Of a DNA stretch of 64,000 nt, positions 16,494-24,558 are shown piece by piece (position 1 is the first letter of the stretch; every line of letters begins with the position of its first letter). The position numbers and the translations under genes were made by a program. The notes under the pieces are model-generated. The model saw nothing but the letters and a program-made list of their open reading frames with translations, searched no databases and was not told where the DNA came from. Source of the stretch: Actinokineospora terrae (GTDB lineage Bacteria; Actinomycetota; Actinomycetes; Mycobacteriales; Pseudonocardiaceae); assembly GCF_900111175.1 (NCBI RefSeq), contig NZ_FOGI01000006.1, forward strand, positions 248,001 through 312,000, read 5' to 3'.

Positions 16494-17447
16494 ATGCGCC
16501 TGTTCGCACTGCTCGCGGTCGTGGGTGCGGCGGTCGCCGCGGTCCTGGGCCTGCTCACCTTCGGCACCCAGGCCAGTGCCCGCCCCGACCGAGTCCCGCT
16601 CGCCATCGCCGCGCCCGACGCGCTGCGGCCCGCCGCCGAGAAGATCGCCGCGCACGGCGGAGACGCTGTCGCCTGGCGGGTCGACACCCCGGCGGGAGCC
16701 CGTGCGGCGCTGGCGGACAAGGCGGTCTACGGCGTCCTCGAACTCGGCGGGTCGGGGGCGACGATCGTGCTCTCCGGTGCCGTCAACCCGCAGGGAACGC
16801 AGGTTGCGCAGCAGGTGCTCACCGGTGCGGCAGCGGCGCTGGGCGGCCAGGCGCGGGTCGAGACGATCTCCCCGGCGAGCACGGCCGGTCGAACGGCGCC
16901 GTTGGCCGCGTCCGCGCTGCTGTGGATCGCCGGACTCGTCGCGGGCGCAGGACTGGTCGTTCTGGGCGCGAGGTCCAACCTCCACGCGACGCCAACCCAG
17001 CGTCTTGCCCTCATCGCAGCCGTTAGCGTTGCCGGTGTCGCTGTGGTCGCGGGCTTCTTCGCGCTATGGGACTCCACGCTGCCGCTGAACGCGTCCGTCT
17101 TGGGCTACCTCTTGCTCATCGCCGTCGCTTTCGCTGCTGTGCAAGGGGCTCTCTTGCGCTACCTGGGCATCAGGGCGATGGCGATCCTCGGGCCGCTCTA
17201 CCTCATCGCACCCGCTGTGGCGGGACAGGTTCCGGAGATGCTCAACCCGGCCTACCGCGCGCTCTTGTGGTCGTGGACGCCGTTTAGGTTCGCCGCGGAA
17301 GGATTGCGGAGCCTGTTGCAGGACACCCCAAGCGCGCCCGATGTTGCGTTGGGTCTGACGGTGCTCGGTGGCCTTGCCGTCGTGGGGTTGGTTGCTGTTG
17401 GGCTGCCGGGTCGGGTGGAGGTCAGCCGGGGAGGTAGCTCAGCCTGA
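16494..17447 (+). CDS. ABC-2-type permease-like integral membrane protein
   Basis: 317 residues with one N-terminal TM segment, an outer domain of ~115 residues (PLAIAAPDALRPAAEKIAAHG) and five further TM segments toward the C terminus. The arrangement of a long extracytoplasmic loop after TM1 resembles YhgE/Pip-like and ABC-2-type permeases. No ATPase gene is adjacent, so a transporter role is inference. ATG 16494 is favoured over ATG 16482 because GGAAG lies 5 nt before it. Its 3' end overlaps the convergent yjbQ-like gene by 26 bp. Confidence 0.72.
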   Translation: MRLFALLAVVGAAVAAVLGLLTFGTQASARPDRVPLAIAAPDALRPAAEKIAAHGGDAVAWRVDTPAGARAALADKAVYGVLELGGSGATIVLSGAVNPQGTQVAQQVLTGAAAALGGQARVETISPASTAGRTAPLAASALLWIAGLVAGAGLVVLGARSNLHATPTQRLALIAAVSVAGVAVVAGFFALWDSTLPLNASVLGYLLLIAVAFAAVQGALLRYLGIRAMAILGPLYLIAPAVAGQVPEMLNPAYRALLWSWTPFRFAAEGLRSLLQDTPSAPDVALGLTVLGGLAVVGLVAVGLPGRVEVSRGGSSA

Positions 17448-17832
17448 CCTTGCGGACCGGGTTGTCCACGTTGGTGTCGACCAGGCAGATCGACTGCCAG
17501 GTGCCGAGGGTCATCTGTCCACTGAGGACCGGGATGCTGGCGTACGGCGGGATGAACGCGGGCAGCACGTGGTCGCGGCCGTGGCCGGGGGTGCCGTGGC
17601 GGTGGTGCCAGGGGAAGTCGCGGGGCAGGACCGCGCGCAGGGCGGCCAGCAGGTCGGTGTCGCTGCCCGCGCCGGTCTCCAGGACGGCGACGCCCGCGGT
17701 GGCGTGCGGGACCCACACGTGCAGCAGGCCGTCGACCGCGCCCGTGTCGGCCAGGAACTGCCCGCAGGTGCCGGTCAGGTCGTGGACCACCTCGGACGTG
17801 CCGGTCCTGATCTCGAACTCCTCGCTGTACAC
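17422..17832 (-). CDS. YjbQ/UPF0047 family protein (secondary thiamine-phosphate synthase-like)
   Basis: A 136-residue YjbQ-family protein. Conserved features include LLHVWVPHATAGVAVLE, DFPWHHRHG and the C-terminal block PVLSGQMTLGTWQSICLVD. Some members complement thiamine-phosphate synthase mutants, but the physiological role is unsettled. GTG 17832 is chosen because a TACGGT -10 (17840-17845, minus strand) ends exactly 7 nt upstream; GTG 17841 would lie inside the promoter. It shares its promoter with the aminotransferase gene on the other strand. Confidence 0.88.
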   Translation of the reverse strand: MYSEEFEIRTGTSEVVHDLTGTCGQFLADTGAVDGLLHVWVPHATAGVAVLETGAGSDTDLLAALRAVLPRDFPWHHRHGTPGHGRDHVLPAFIPPYASIPVLSGQMTLGTWQSICLVDTNVDNPVRKVRLSYLPG

Positions 17833-17839
17833 GCTGACC

Positions 17840-17849
17840 ACCGTACTGT
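17840..17849. promoter_or_regulatory. Bidirectional promoter: two -10 boxes sharing one TA step
   Basis: On the plus strand TACTGT (17844-17849) lies 7 nt before GTG 17857; on the minus strand TACGGT (17845 to 17840) lies 7 nt before GTG 17832. Both hexamers begin with the same TA dinucleotide at 17844-17845. Symmetric -10 elements of this kind are a described source of divergent transcription in bacteria. Confidence 0.65.
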
Positions 17850-17856
17850 CGGGGGT

Positions 17857-18924
17857 GTGCGCGCGGCCTTCGGAGAGCGGTTCGAGATCACCCCCGGCTA
17901 CCTCAACTCGGCGAGCATCGGCGTCCCACCGGCCCGGGTCGTCGACGCCGTGGCCGCCGCGGTTCGGCGGTGGGCGCTGGGCCTGGACAATGCCCCGGCG
18001 TTCGGCCCCGACATCGCCACCGCCCGCGCCGCCTGGGCCGCCCTGATCGGTGCCGACCCCGCCGAGGTCGCGATCGGCACCGCGGTCTCCCAGCTCATCG
18101 CCTCCGTCGCCGCCGCCGTGCCGGACGGAACGCGCGTGCTCACCGTCCGCGGCGAGTTCACCAGCGTGACCTTCCCCTTCGCCGCCCAGGCCCACCGCGG
18201 CGTCACCGTCACCGAGGTCGACCCGGCCGAACTCGTCGACCGCGCCCCCGGCTTCGACCTCGTCGCCGTGAGCGCCGTGCAGTCCGCCGACGGCGCCATC
18301 GCCGACCTGCCCGGCCTGCGCGCCGCGGGCACCCGCGTCCTGCTCGACGTGACCCAGGCCCTCGGCTGGCTCCCGATGGACCTGACCTGGGTCGACTGGG
18401 TCGTCGGCGCGGGCTACAAGTGGTTGCTGTCCCCGCGCGGCGCCGCCTGGCTCGCCGTCCGCCCCCACGCCCGCGAGTGGACCCACCCGGTAGCCGCAGG
18501 ATGGTTCGCGGGCGACAACCCCTGGAACTCCGTCTACGGGATGCCCTTGCGCCTAGCGGACGACGCGCGCGCCTACGACCTCGGCCCGGCATGGTTCTCC
18601 CAAGTCGGTGCCGCCGCCGCGCTGCCCTGGCTCGCGAGTCTCGACATCCACGCCGTGCACGCCCACGTGGTCGCGCTCGCCGACGACCTACGCGCTCGCT
18701 TCGACCTACCGCCCGCAGGTTCCGCCATCGTGTCACTCGACCTGCCCGACGCCGCGGACCGTCTCACCGCCGTGGGCATCCGTTTCGCCACCCGCGCGGG
18801 CCGGGCCAGGCTGGCATTCCACCTGTACAACACGGTCGAGGACGTCGACCTGGCCGTCAACACGGTGAAGCGGCGGCCCCCGGCTAGGGCACGGGAACCA
18901 AGTCGGATGAAACGGGTCGAATGA
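17857..18924 (+). CDS. Class-V-fold PLP-dependent aminotransferase / cysteine-desulfurase-like enzyme
   Basis: A 355-residue fold-type I PLP enzyme. The Schiff-base lysine is in GAGYKWLLSPRG, preceded by LLDVTQALGWLPMDLTWVDW, the typical cofactor-binding Asp/Gln segment. The N terminus GYLNSASIGVPPARVVDA is the substrate-contact start shared with cysteine desulfurases, kynureninases and isopenicillin-N epimerase-like proteins. There is no obvious active-site Cys loop of IscS type, so desulfurase activity is doubtful. GTG 17857 follows the shared promoter without a leader. Substrate unknown; co-expression with the YjbQ-like protein is plausible from the promoter. Confidence 0.86.
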   Translation: MRAAFGERFEITPGYLNSASIGVPPARVVDAVAAAVRRWALGLDNAPAFGPDIATARAAWAALIGADPAEVAIGTAVSQLIASVAAAVPDGTRVLTVRGEFTSVTFPFAAQAHRGVTVTEVDPAELVDRAPGFDLVAVSAVQSADGAIADLPGLRAAGTRVLLDVTQALGWLPMDLTWVDWVVGAGYKWLLSPRGAAWLAVRPHAREWTHPVAAGWFAGDNPWNSVYGMPLRLADDARAYDLGPAWFSQVGAAAALPWLASLDIHAVHAHVVALADDLRARFDLPPAGSAIVSLDLPDAADRLTAVGIRFATRAGRARLAFHLYNTVEDVDLAVNTVKRRPPARAREPSRMKRVE

Positions 18925-18958
18925 CACCGGCGGGCGACACCAACTACTGTCAGCGTTC

Positions 18959-19726
18959 GTGTCGGATCCCCAGCGCCCCGGACCGCCTTGGCCGCCCGAG
19001 CAGTACAACCGCTCCGGTGAGACCGAGTGGATCCCCCGCGTGCAGGGCGGGCGGCGCCCCGAGGAACCCTTCCGGTTCCAGGAGCCCGCCCCCGCCGCCA
19101 AGACCAACCCGGCGCTGACCTGGGCGTTGCGCGCGGCAGGCCTCGTCGCCGTCGCCGTGCTGTCCGGCCTGGCGTTCTTCTACGTCCAGCGCGACGGCGG
19201 CACGCAGACCACGCCGACCACCCCGTCGACCGCGCCCCGCTCGGCCGGGGTCTACACCTTCGTCGCCCACCCAGATGTCACCCAACCGAGGGTGGACAGC
19301 GACTGCGGGCAGCACGCCTACGACGACACCCAGAAGCTGCTCGCCCAACCCGGCCAGTGCCGCCGGGTCACCCAGGCCCTGTTCACCGCCGACGTCAAGG
19401 GCCGCCAGGCGCTGGTCGCGGTCTCGGTCGTGCGGATGGTCGACAAGGACAAGGCCGCGGGCCTGATCGCGCTCACCGACAACGACGGCACCGGCAACGT
19501 CAAGGACCTGGTCCGCGAGGGCGTGGTCAAGGCGCCGCCGCTGAAGTCGCTGAGCAACGGCTACGACTCGCAGCTCACCGGCGAGACCGTCGTCATCGTC
19601 GAGGCCGACTTCGCCCCGGCCAACGGCAAGGCCGTCGGCACCAAGGCCGACAAGCCGGTGCTGGACAAGGTCTGCGCGGACGCGCTGCGCCTCGGCGCCG
19701 AGATCGACCCCAACCCCGGCGGCTGA
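18959..19726 (+). CDS. Single-pass membrane protein with Trp/Pro-rich cytosolic head
   Basis: 255 residues: cytosolic head with RPGPPWPPEQYNRSGETEWIP, TM helix about 56-75, Thr/Pro linker, then an outer domain with three cysteines (DSDCGQHAYDD, GQCRRVTQ, KVCADALRL). The conserved-looking block LFTADVKGRQALVAVSVVRM suggests a compact alpha/beta fold. Architecture is like the three DUF8017-type proteins nearby but the sequence is different. GTG 18959 is 8 nt after TACTGT (18945-18950), implying a leaderless mRNA independent of the aminotransferase. Function unknown. Confidence 0.8.
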   Translation: MSDPQRPGPPWPPEQYNRSGETEWIPRVQGGRRPEEPFRFQEPAPAAKTNPALTWALRAAGLVAVAVLSGLAFFYVQRDGGTQTTPTTPSTAPRSAGVYTFVAHPDVTQPRVDSDCGQHAYDDTQKLLAQPGQCRRVTQALFTADVKGRQALVAVSVVRMVDKDKAAGLIALTDNDGTGNVKDLVREGVVKAPPLKSLSNGYDSQLTGETVVIVEADFAPANGKAVGTKADKPVLDKVCADALRLGAEIDPNPGG

Positions 19727-19854
19727 GACCCGCGCAAACTCCTACAGCCGCACCTCCCGCTCCCGATAACCAGGGCTGAGGGTGTCCCGGCGTTCGCCGT
19801 GCCGCCCGTAGTCGCCGCGCGGGCGGACCGCGCGCCGGACAGGGAGAACATCGC

Positions 19855-21450
19855 ATGGCTGATCGAGTGACCCGCAACCCGCTGCGCCGCAACCTCGGCG
19901 CCCGCGTGTTCAGCGCCTTCCTCGCGCTCGCTGTCGTCGTCGTCGCGCTCGGCGTCTTCAGCATCACCCAGCAGGGCGACCTGCGGGACCGGGCCACCGC
20001 CATCTCCGAGGACACGGTCACCCCGCTGGTGGACGTGAAGGCCGCGCAGACGTCGAACCTGACCGCGCTGCTGACCGATGTCGTCATGGAGACCGTCAAG
20101 GACCCCGCCGCGCTGGAGAGCCTGGCCAAGGGCCGCGACGGCTACCTGGCCCAGTCCGAGACCGACTTCGCCAAGCTCGCCACCAGCATCCCGGCCGAGC
20201 TGCAGCCGGTGCTCACCCAGCTCATGGCCGACAACCAGGCGTTCTGGACCTCGCACAAGAACCGCCGCGCCGCCACCGCCTCCGGCGACACCGCCAACGA
20301 GGTCAAGTACAACCAGGAGGCCCAGGCGAACCTGCCCAAGGTCAACGAGGGCTTCGCCAAGCTGACCGCCGACCTGGTGCGCTACGCCGAGACCCAGCGC
20401 CAGGACATCTCGGACATGACCAGCACCTCGCGCTGGCTGACCATCGCGGTCATCACCGTCGCCGTGCTGCTCGCCCTCGCCCTGGGCTGGCTGCTCACCC
20501 GCAGCATCCGCAAGCCGGTGCGCACCCTGCAGGACTACGCCACCAAGGTCGCCGCCGGTGACCTCACCCAGGACGTCGCGGTCGGGTCGGCCGACGAGAT
20601 CGGCGAGATGGGCCGCGCGCTGCACCACGCCGTCAACGAGATCCGCACCGTCGTCTCCGACGTCGCCGATTCCGCCTCCGGCCTGGCGGGCTCCGCCGAC
20701 CGGCTCGCCGCCACCAACGGCAGGCTGACCGACGCCGCGGGCTCGACCTCGCACCGCGCCGGTGAGGTGTCCAACGCCGCGGGCCGGGTGTCCGACAGCG
20801 TCAACACCGTCTCCGCGGCCGCCGAGGAGCTCGGCGCCTCCATCCGCGAGATCGCCGCCAACACCTCCGAGGCCGCCAAGGTCGGCGCCGAGGCCACCGC
20901 GACCGCCCAGCACACCAACGACATCATCACCCGCCTGGGCTCGTCCTCCGCCGAGATCGGCGACGTGCTCAAGACCATCCGCTCCATCGCCGAGCAGACC
21001 AACCTGCTGGCGCTCAACGCGACCATCGAGGCCGCGCGGGCCGGGGACGCGGGCAAGGGCTTCGCCGTCGTCGCCGGTGAGGTCAAGGACCTCGCCCAGG
21101 AGACCGCCAGCGCCACCGAGGACATCGGCCGCCGCGTCGCCGCCATCCAGACCGACACCGAGGCCGCCGTCGCCGCCATCGGCCAGATCGTCCACGTCAT
21201 CGACCGCGTCAACCAGTTCCAGTCCGCCATCGCCGCCTCGGTGGAGGAGCAGTCCGCCACCTCCGACGAGGTCAGCCGCAGCGTCTCCGAGGCGGCCAAC
21301 GGCACCAACGCCATCGCCTCCGCCATCACCGAGGTAGCAGGCGCCGCCGACGAGACCACCCGCGGCGTCACCGAGGCGGAACAGGCCACCACCGAACTGG
21401 CCCACCTCAGCGGCAGGCTCCAGGAAATGGTCACCCGCTTCCGGTACTGA
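19855..21450 (+). CDS. Methyl-accepting chemotaxis protein
   Basis: A 531-residue transmembrane chemoreceptor. TM1 is about 17-36, a helical outer sensor (4HB-like) spans 37-190, TM2 about 194-216 and HAMP about 215-268, then the long cytoplasmic coiled coil. Its hairpin tip (about 374-414) carries IAEQTNLLALNATIEAARAG and GKGFAVVAGEVKDLA, the CheA/CheW-contact consensus. The outer domain has no recognisable ligand motif. Start ATG has AGGGAG 7-8 nt upstream. No che or flagellar gene is in the window, so this receptor is orphan here; motile-spore genera of Pseudonocardiales do carry such receptors. Followed by a terminator. Confidence 0.95.
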   Translation: MADRVTRNPLRRNLGARVFSAFLALAVVVVALGVFSITQQGDLRDRATAISEDTVTPLVDVKAAQTSNLTALLTDVVMETVKDPAALESLAKGRDGYLAQSETDFAKLATSIPAELQPVLTQLMADNQAFWTSHKNRRAATASGDTANEVKYNQEAQANLPKVNEGFAKLTADLVRYAETQRQDISDMTSTSRWLTIAVITVAVLLALALGWLLTRSIRKPVRTLQDYATKVAAGDLTQDVAVGSADEIGEMGRALHHAVNEIRTVVSDVADSASGLAGSADRLAATNGRLTDAAGSTSHRAGEVSNAAGRVSDSVNTVSAAAEELGASIREIAANTSEAAKVGAEATATAQHTNDIITRLGSSSAEIGDVLKTIRSIAEQTNLLALNATIEAARAGDAGKGFAVVAGEVKDLAQETASATEDIGRRVAAIQTDTEAAVAAIGQIVHVIDRVNQFQSAIAASVEEQSATSDEVSRSVSEAANGTNAIASAITEVAGAADETTRGVTEAEQATTELAHLSGRLQEMVTRFRY

Positions 21451-21472
21451 CCACTTCGGCACGTGCCAGGAG

Positions 21473-21508
21473 ACCGGGCTGGATCCCTTTCGGGGTGCTG
21501 CCCGGTTT
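21473..21508 (+). terminator. Terminator after the chemoreceptor gene
   Basis: ACCGGGC (21473-21479) pairs with GCCCGGT (21500-21506), with an inner stem ATCCC/GGGGT and a TTTC loop, followed by TTT. Confidence 0.7.
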
Positions 21509-21540
21509 CTGCTTGTCCGGTGCTCGAGAGGTTGTCGCGT

Positions 21541-21680
21541 CAGGGTTGTCCACATAGGCCTGACCTGTCCACAGGCACCTGGTTCACCCACTTGACAAAG
21601 GCCGCGAAGCGATACGCTGGATGCGGGTGGCCCCCGGGTGGGCGGGGGTCTGCCGTCCGCCGGGGGTGGGCGGCGAGCGA
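21541..21680 (+). repeat. Possible third, strongly diverged copy of the dispersed element
   Basis: This lies in a 403-nt stretch without a credible gene (21451-21853). It repeats the plan of copies A and B: a TTGTCCACA box, then TTGACA (21591-21596) and TACGCT (21612-21617), then a GC-rich tail in which CCCCC and GGGGG can pair, as in A and B. Base identity with A/B is patchy, so homology is uncertain. Downstream to 21853 I see only G-rich sequence with no convincing ORF. Confidence 0.35.
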
Positions 21681-21853
21681 CCGCGGCTGTGTGCGCCGAA
21701 GGCCGCCGCTGGGGTCCGCGGCGGGCCGTGCTGCGGTGGTGGGGAAAGTCGCCTGTGGGTTGGAAAAGCGCCGACCGAAGGTGCCGTGGGATCTGCTGGC
21801 GACGCCTTCCGGCGTATCTGTCTGACGCAGGTTGGTCCCGAAGGCTGCTCGGG

Positions 21854-22345
21854 CTAGGGCTGGCCGGGCAAGGCGGGGGTGAGGGGGGTGAGTCCGGCGG
21901 TCTTGCGCCAGCGGGTGGCCAGGACCGCGGAGTCGGTGAGGGCCGTCGCGGCGGTGGTGCGGGTGGTGGGGTCGTCGGTGCGTTCGAGGACGGCTCGCCA
22001 GGCTGTGGTGCAGTCCTGTTCGGCGTTGATGATCAGTTCCAGGGCGGAGGCCTGGTTGGTGACCGGTTTGGGCGGCAGGTAGGCGGGTTCGGCGGGGGCC
22101 GGGGTGACGCCGGAGGCGCCGAGGAGGCGTTCGGTGGTGTCGCGGCGGGTGCGGTGGGACTGGGCGCCCTCGGCGATCGGTTTGTCGAACGAGGCGGGCA
22201 GGAAGGCGCTCACCAGGCCGTACACCCACACCGCCGCGTGCTCGGCGCCCAGGGCCGCCTGGACCGCCGCCGCCGTGTCCTGGGGCAGTGGCGGTCGTGA
22301 CGGCGGCACGGACGTCGACGCCACCTCGGTTCCCGGCTGCGTCAT
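21854..22345 (-). CDS. DUF4439 ferritin-like protein
   Basis: A 163-residue four-helix ferritin-like protein with LGAEHAAVWVYGLVSAFLP as the first helix, HRTRRDTTERLL as the second and LELIINAEQDCTTAWRAVLE as the third. Carboxylate/His positions (E and H in GAEHAAVW, E in NAEQD) could bind metal, but a full di-iron set is not evident. The family sits next to the proS-rimP junction in other actinobacteria. It is translated with the lipoprotein gene upstream (ATGA overlap). Physiological role unknown. Confidence 0.85.
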   Translation of the reverse strand: MTQPGTEVASTSVPPSRPPLPQDTAAAVQAALGAEHAAVWVYGLVSAFLPASFDKPIAEGAQSHRTRRDTTERLLGASGVTPAPAEPAYLPPKPVTNQASALELIINAEQDCTTAWRAVLERTDDPTTRTTAATALTDSAVLATRWRKTAGLTPLTPALPGQP

Positions 22346-22818
22346 GCCAGCACCTCCACCAGGCTCGCGCACCCCGCGGCCACCGACCCGACCATCCCCG
22401 CGCGGTACCTCGGCACCCCGACCACCACCTCGATCGCCTCCTGCTGCGCCGCCGTCAACCCGTCCACCAACGCCTTCACCGCGGCTGCCTGGTCCGTGGG
22501 CGCGGAGGGAGCAGCGGTGGTGGGGGGAGCCGCCGATGACGACGACGGTGCGGGCGGTCGTTCCCGGTCCACCTCCCGCTGCAGCAGCTCCGCGTGCTCC
22601 GTGCGCGCCGTGGCCACGGCCGACGCGTTCGGCGCCAGGGCCGGGACCGCCGCCGCGATCGCGTTGGCCAGTGCCGCGTCCGCCCGGGCCCGTGCGGCCA
22701 ACGCGGCCAGCGGGTCGGGTGGTGGCGGCGCGGTCGGCTTCGGGGTACAGGCGGCCAGCCCGGCCACCGCGGTCGTCACCAGCAGGGCGCGGCGGGTCAG
22801 GGGAGGGAGGACGCTCAC
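22342..22818 (-). CDS. Predicted lipoprotein partner of the DUF4439 protein
   Basis: 158 residues with a lipoprotein signal peptide: LTRRALLVTTAVAGLAAC, Cys at 24 in an LAAC lipobox, with an Arg pair before the hydrophobic core. The mature part is Ala/Pro-rich with a helical segment (ARADAALANAIAAAVP) and a Ser/Ala/Pro linker, ending in a second helical domain. It is the first gene of a two-gene unit with the ferritin-like protein; both are probably outside the membrane or anchored to its outer face. The start is GTG 22818 with no strong ribosome-binding site. Confidence 0.8.
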   Translation of the reverse strand: MSVLPPLTRRALLVTTAVAGLAACTPKPTAPPPPDPLAALAARARADAALANAIAAAVPALAPNASAVATARTEHAELLQREVDRERPPAPSSSSAAPPTTAAPSAPTDQAAAVKALVDGLTAAQQEAIEVVVGVPRYRAGMVGSVAAGCASLVEVLA

Positions 22819-22902
22819 AGCCGGTCATCCTGCCAGGCCCCGGTCCGTCCGGTCGGGGAGCCGGGATGATCGCCTGCGGCGGCTGCCCCCGGACCGGCGA
22901 GA

Positions 22903-22941
22903 TACGCTAGGTGACCACGGTCGGCGGCAGTACCGCCGACC
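22903..22941 (+). promoter_or_regulatory. rimP-operon promoter and 5'-terminal RNA hairpin
   Basis: A TACGCT -10 (22903-22908) predicts a start near 22914-22916. The first bases of the transcript would then form a perfect 9-bp hairpin, GGTCGGCGG-CAGTA-CCGCCGACC (22919-22941), leaving a 42-nt spacer to the rimP GTG. Confidence 0.6.
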
Positions 22942-22983
22942 GGCAGACAATCGCACCGTCTACCAGAACAGGGAGCGGCCAAC

Positions 22984-23526
22984 GTGGCCAACCAGGGACA
23001 AGGCGACCGCGTCACGGCCGAGCTCGAGCCGGTCGTGGCGGGCGCCATTGCCTCCACCGGGTTCGAGCTCGAACAGCTCGACGTGGCCCAGGCAGGCCGC
23101 AGGCGGCTGGTGCGGGTCGTGGTTGACGGCGACGACGGGGTGGGGCTCGACGAGGTCGCGGTGGTCAGCAGGGCGGTGGCGGCGGTGCTCGACGAGCACG
23201 ACGCGGTGCTCGGCGGCCCCTACACCCTCGAGGTCACCTCGCCGGGGGTCGACCGGCCGCTGACCCGGCCCCGGCACTGGCGGCGCGCCCGGCTGCGGCT
23301 GGTGAAGGTTCGCCCGGTCGAGGGAGAGGTGTTCACCGCGCGTGTCGGCGCGGCGGACGAGGACGCCGACGGCGGGGTGCAGCTGCTCGTCGGCGACGCA
23401 CTGCGCCGGGTCGGCTACCACGAGGTCGCCCACGCCGTGGTCGAGGTGGAGTTCAAGCAACCGCCGGTGGCGGAGTTGGCGATGCTCGAGGGTCGGGCGT
23501 CCGGTACTGAGGAGGACGCGCGATGA
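22984..23526 (+). CDS. rimP: Ribosome maturation factor RimP
   Basis: A 180-residue RimP (DUF150) that assists late assembly of the 30S subunit. The N-terminal alpha/beta domain holds GFELEQLDVAQAGRRRLVRV and DEVAVVSRAVAAVLDE; the linker YTLEVTSPGVDRPLTRPRHW is the most conserved RimP motif and identifies the family. The C-terminal SH3-like barrel is shorter and less conserved. GTG start. It is the first gene of the rimP-nusA-ylxR-infB operon and its stop overlaps the nusA start (ATGA). Confidence 0.95.
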   Translation: MANQGQGDRVTAELEPVVAGAIASTGFELEQLDVAQAGRRRLVRVVVDGDDGVGLDEVAVVSRAVAAVLDEHDAVLGGPYTLEVTSPGVDRPLTRPRHWRRARLRLVKVRPVEGEVFTARVGAADEDADGGVQLLVGDALRRVGYHEVAHAVVEVEFKQPPVAELAMLEGRASGTEEDAR

Positions 23527-24536
23527 ACGTGGACATCGCGGCGCTGCGGGCGATCGAGCGGGACAAGGACATCCCGTTCGAGACGGTCATCGACGCCATC
23601 GAGACGGCGCTGTTGACCGCGTACAAGCACACCGAGGGGCACCAGCCGCACGCCCGCATCGACATCGACAAGCGCACCGGCCTGGTCCGGGTGCTGGCGT
23701 TCACGACCGGCGCAGACGGCGAGGTCGCCGACGAGTGGGACGACACCCCGGAGGGCTTCGGCCGGATCGCGGCCACCACCGCCCGCCAGGTCATCCTGCA
23801 GCGGCTGCGCGACGCCGAGCACGAGCGCACCTTCGGCGAGTTCTCCGCCAAGGAGGGCGAGATCGTCGCGGGTGTCGTGCAGCGCGACACCAGGGCGAAC
23901 GCGCGCGGCATGGTCGTCGTGCAGGTCGGCGACACCGAGGGCGTGCTGCCCGCGGTGGAGCAGGTCCCCGGTGAGTCCTACGAGCACGGCACGCGCATCA
24001 AGTGCTACGTCGTCGGCGTCACCCGGGGAACACGGGGACCGCAGATCACGTTGTCCCGTACGCACCCGAACCTGGTCCGCAGGCTCTTCGCGCTAGAGGT
24101 GCCCGAGATCGCCGATGGCACCGTGGAGATCCCCGCGGTCGCCAGGGAGGCGGGGCACCGTTCGAAGATCGCGGTCCGCTCGTCGGTGCCCGGGGTCAAC
24201 GCCAAGGGCGCCTGCATCGGCCCGGTCGGCGCCCGGGTGCGCAACGTGATGAGCGAGCTCGCGGGCGAGAAGATCGACATCATCGACTACTCCGAGGACC
24301 CGGCGACCTTCGTCGGCAACGCCCTGTCACCCGCGAAGGTGGTCTCGGTCACGGTCGTGGACGAGCGCGCGAAGACGGCCAGGGTCGTCGTCCCGGACTA
24401 CCAGCTGTCGCTGGCGATCGGGAAAGAGGGGCAAAACGCCCGGCTGGCCGCCCGGTTGACCGGGTGGCGCATCGACATCCGCAGCGACGCCGCGGCGGGC
24501 GCGCAGGCCGCTCCGGTATCCGGTTCGGCCGAGTGA
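23523..24536 (+). CDS. nusA: Transcription termination/antitermination factor NusA
   Basis: A 337-residue NusA of the short actinobacterial form: N-terminal RNA-polymerase-binding domain (MNVDIAALRAIERDKDIPFE), S1 domain (EIVAGVVQRDTRANARGMVV), then two KH domains with GACIGPVGARVRNVMSEL and the second GxxG-type loop IGKEGQNARLAARLTGW. The acidic C-terminal repeats of the E. coli protein are absent, as is usual in this phylum. It modulates pausing, termination and rRNA antitermination. Confidence 0.96.
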   Translation: MNVDIAALRAIERDKDIPFETVIDAIETALLTAYKHTEGHQPHARIDIDKRTGLVRVLAFTTGADGEVADEWDDTPEGFGRIAATTARQVILQRLRDAEHERTFGEFSAKEGEIVAGVVQRDTRANARGMVVVQVGDTEGVLPAVEQVPGESYEHGTRIKCYVVGVTRGTRGPQITLSRTHPNLVRRLFALEVPEIADGTVEIPAVAREAGHRSKIAVRSSVPGVNAKGACIGPVGARVRNVMSELAGEKIDIIDYSEDPATFVGNALSPAKVVSVTVVDERAKTARVVVPDYQLSLAIGKEGQNARLAARLTGWRIDIRSDAAAGAQAAPVSGSAE

Positions 24537-24558
24537 GCCGGACAAGATAGACTTTCCC

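Noticed and set aside
21463..21857. Several 70-220-codon frames in the gap before the DUF4439 gene
   Set aside because: Arg/Gly/Trp-rich translations in a repeat-like GC-rich region, overlapping one another in different frames, with no ribosome-binding site.
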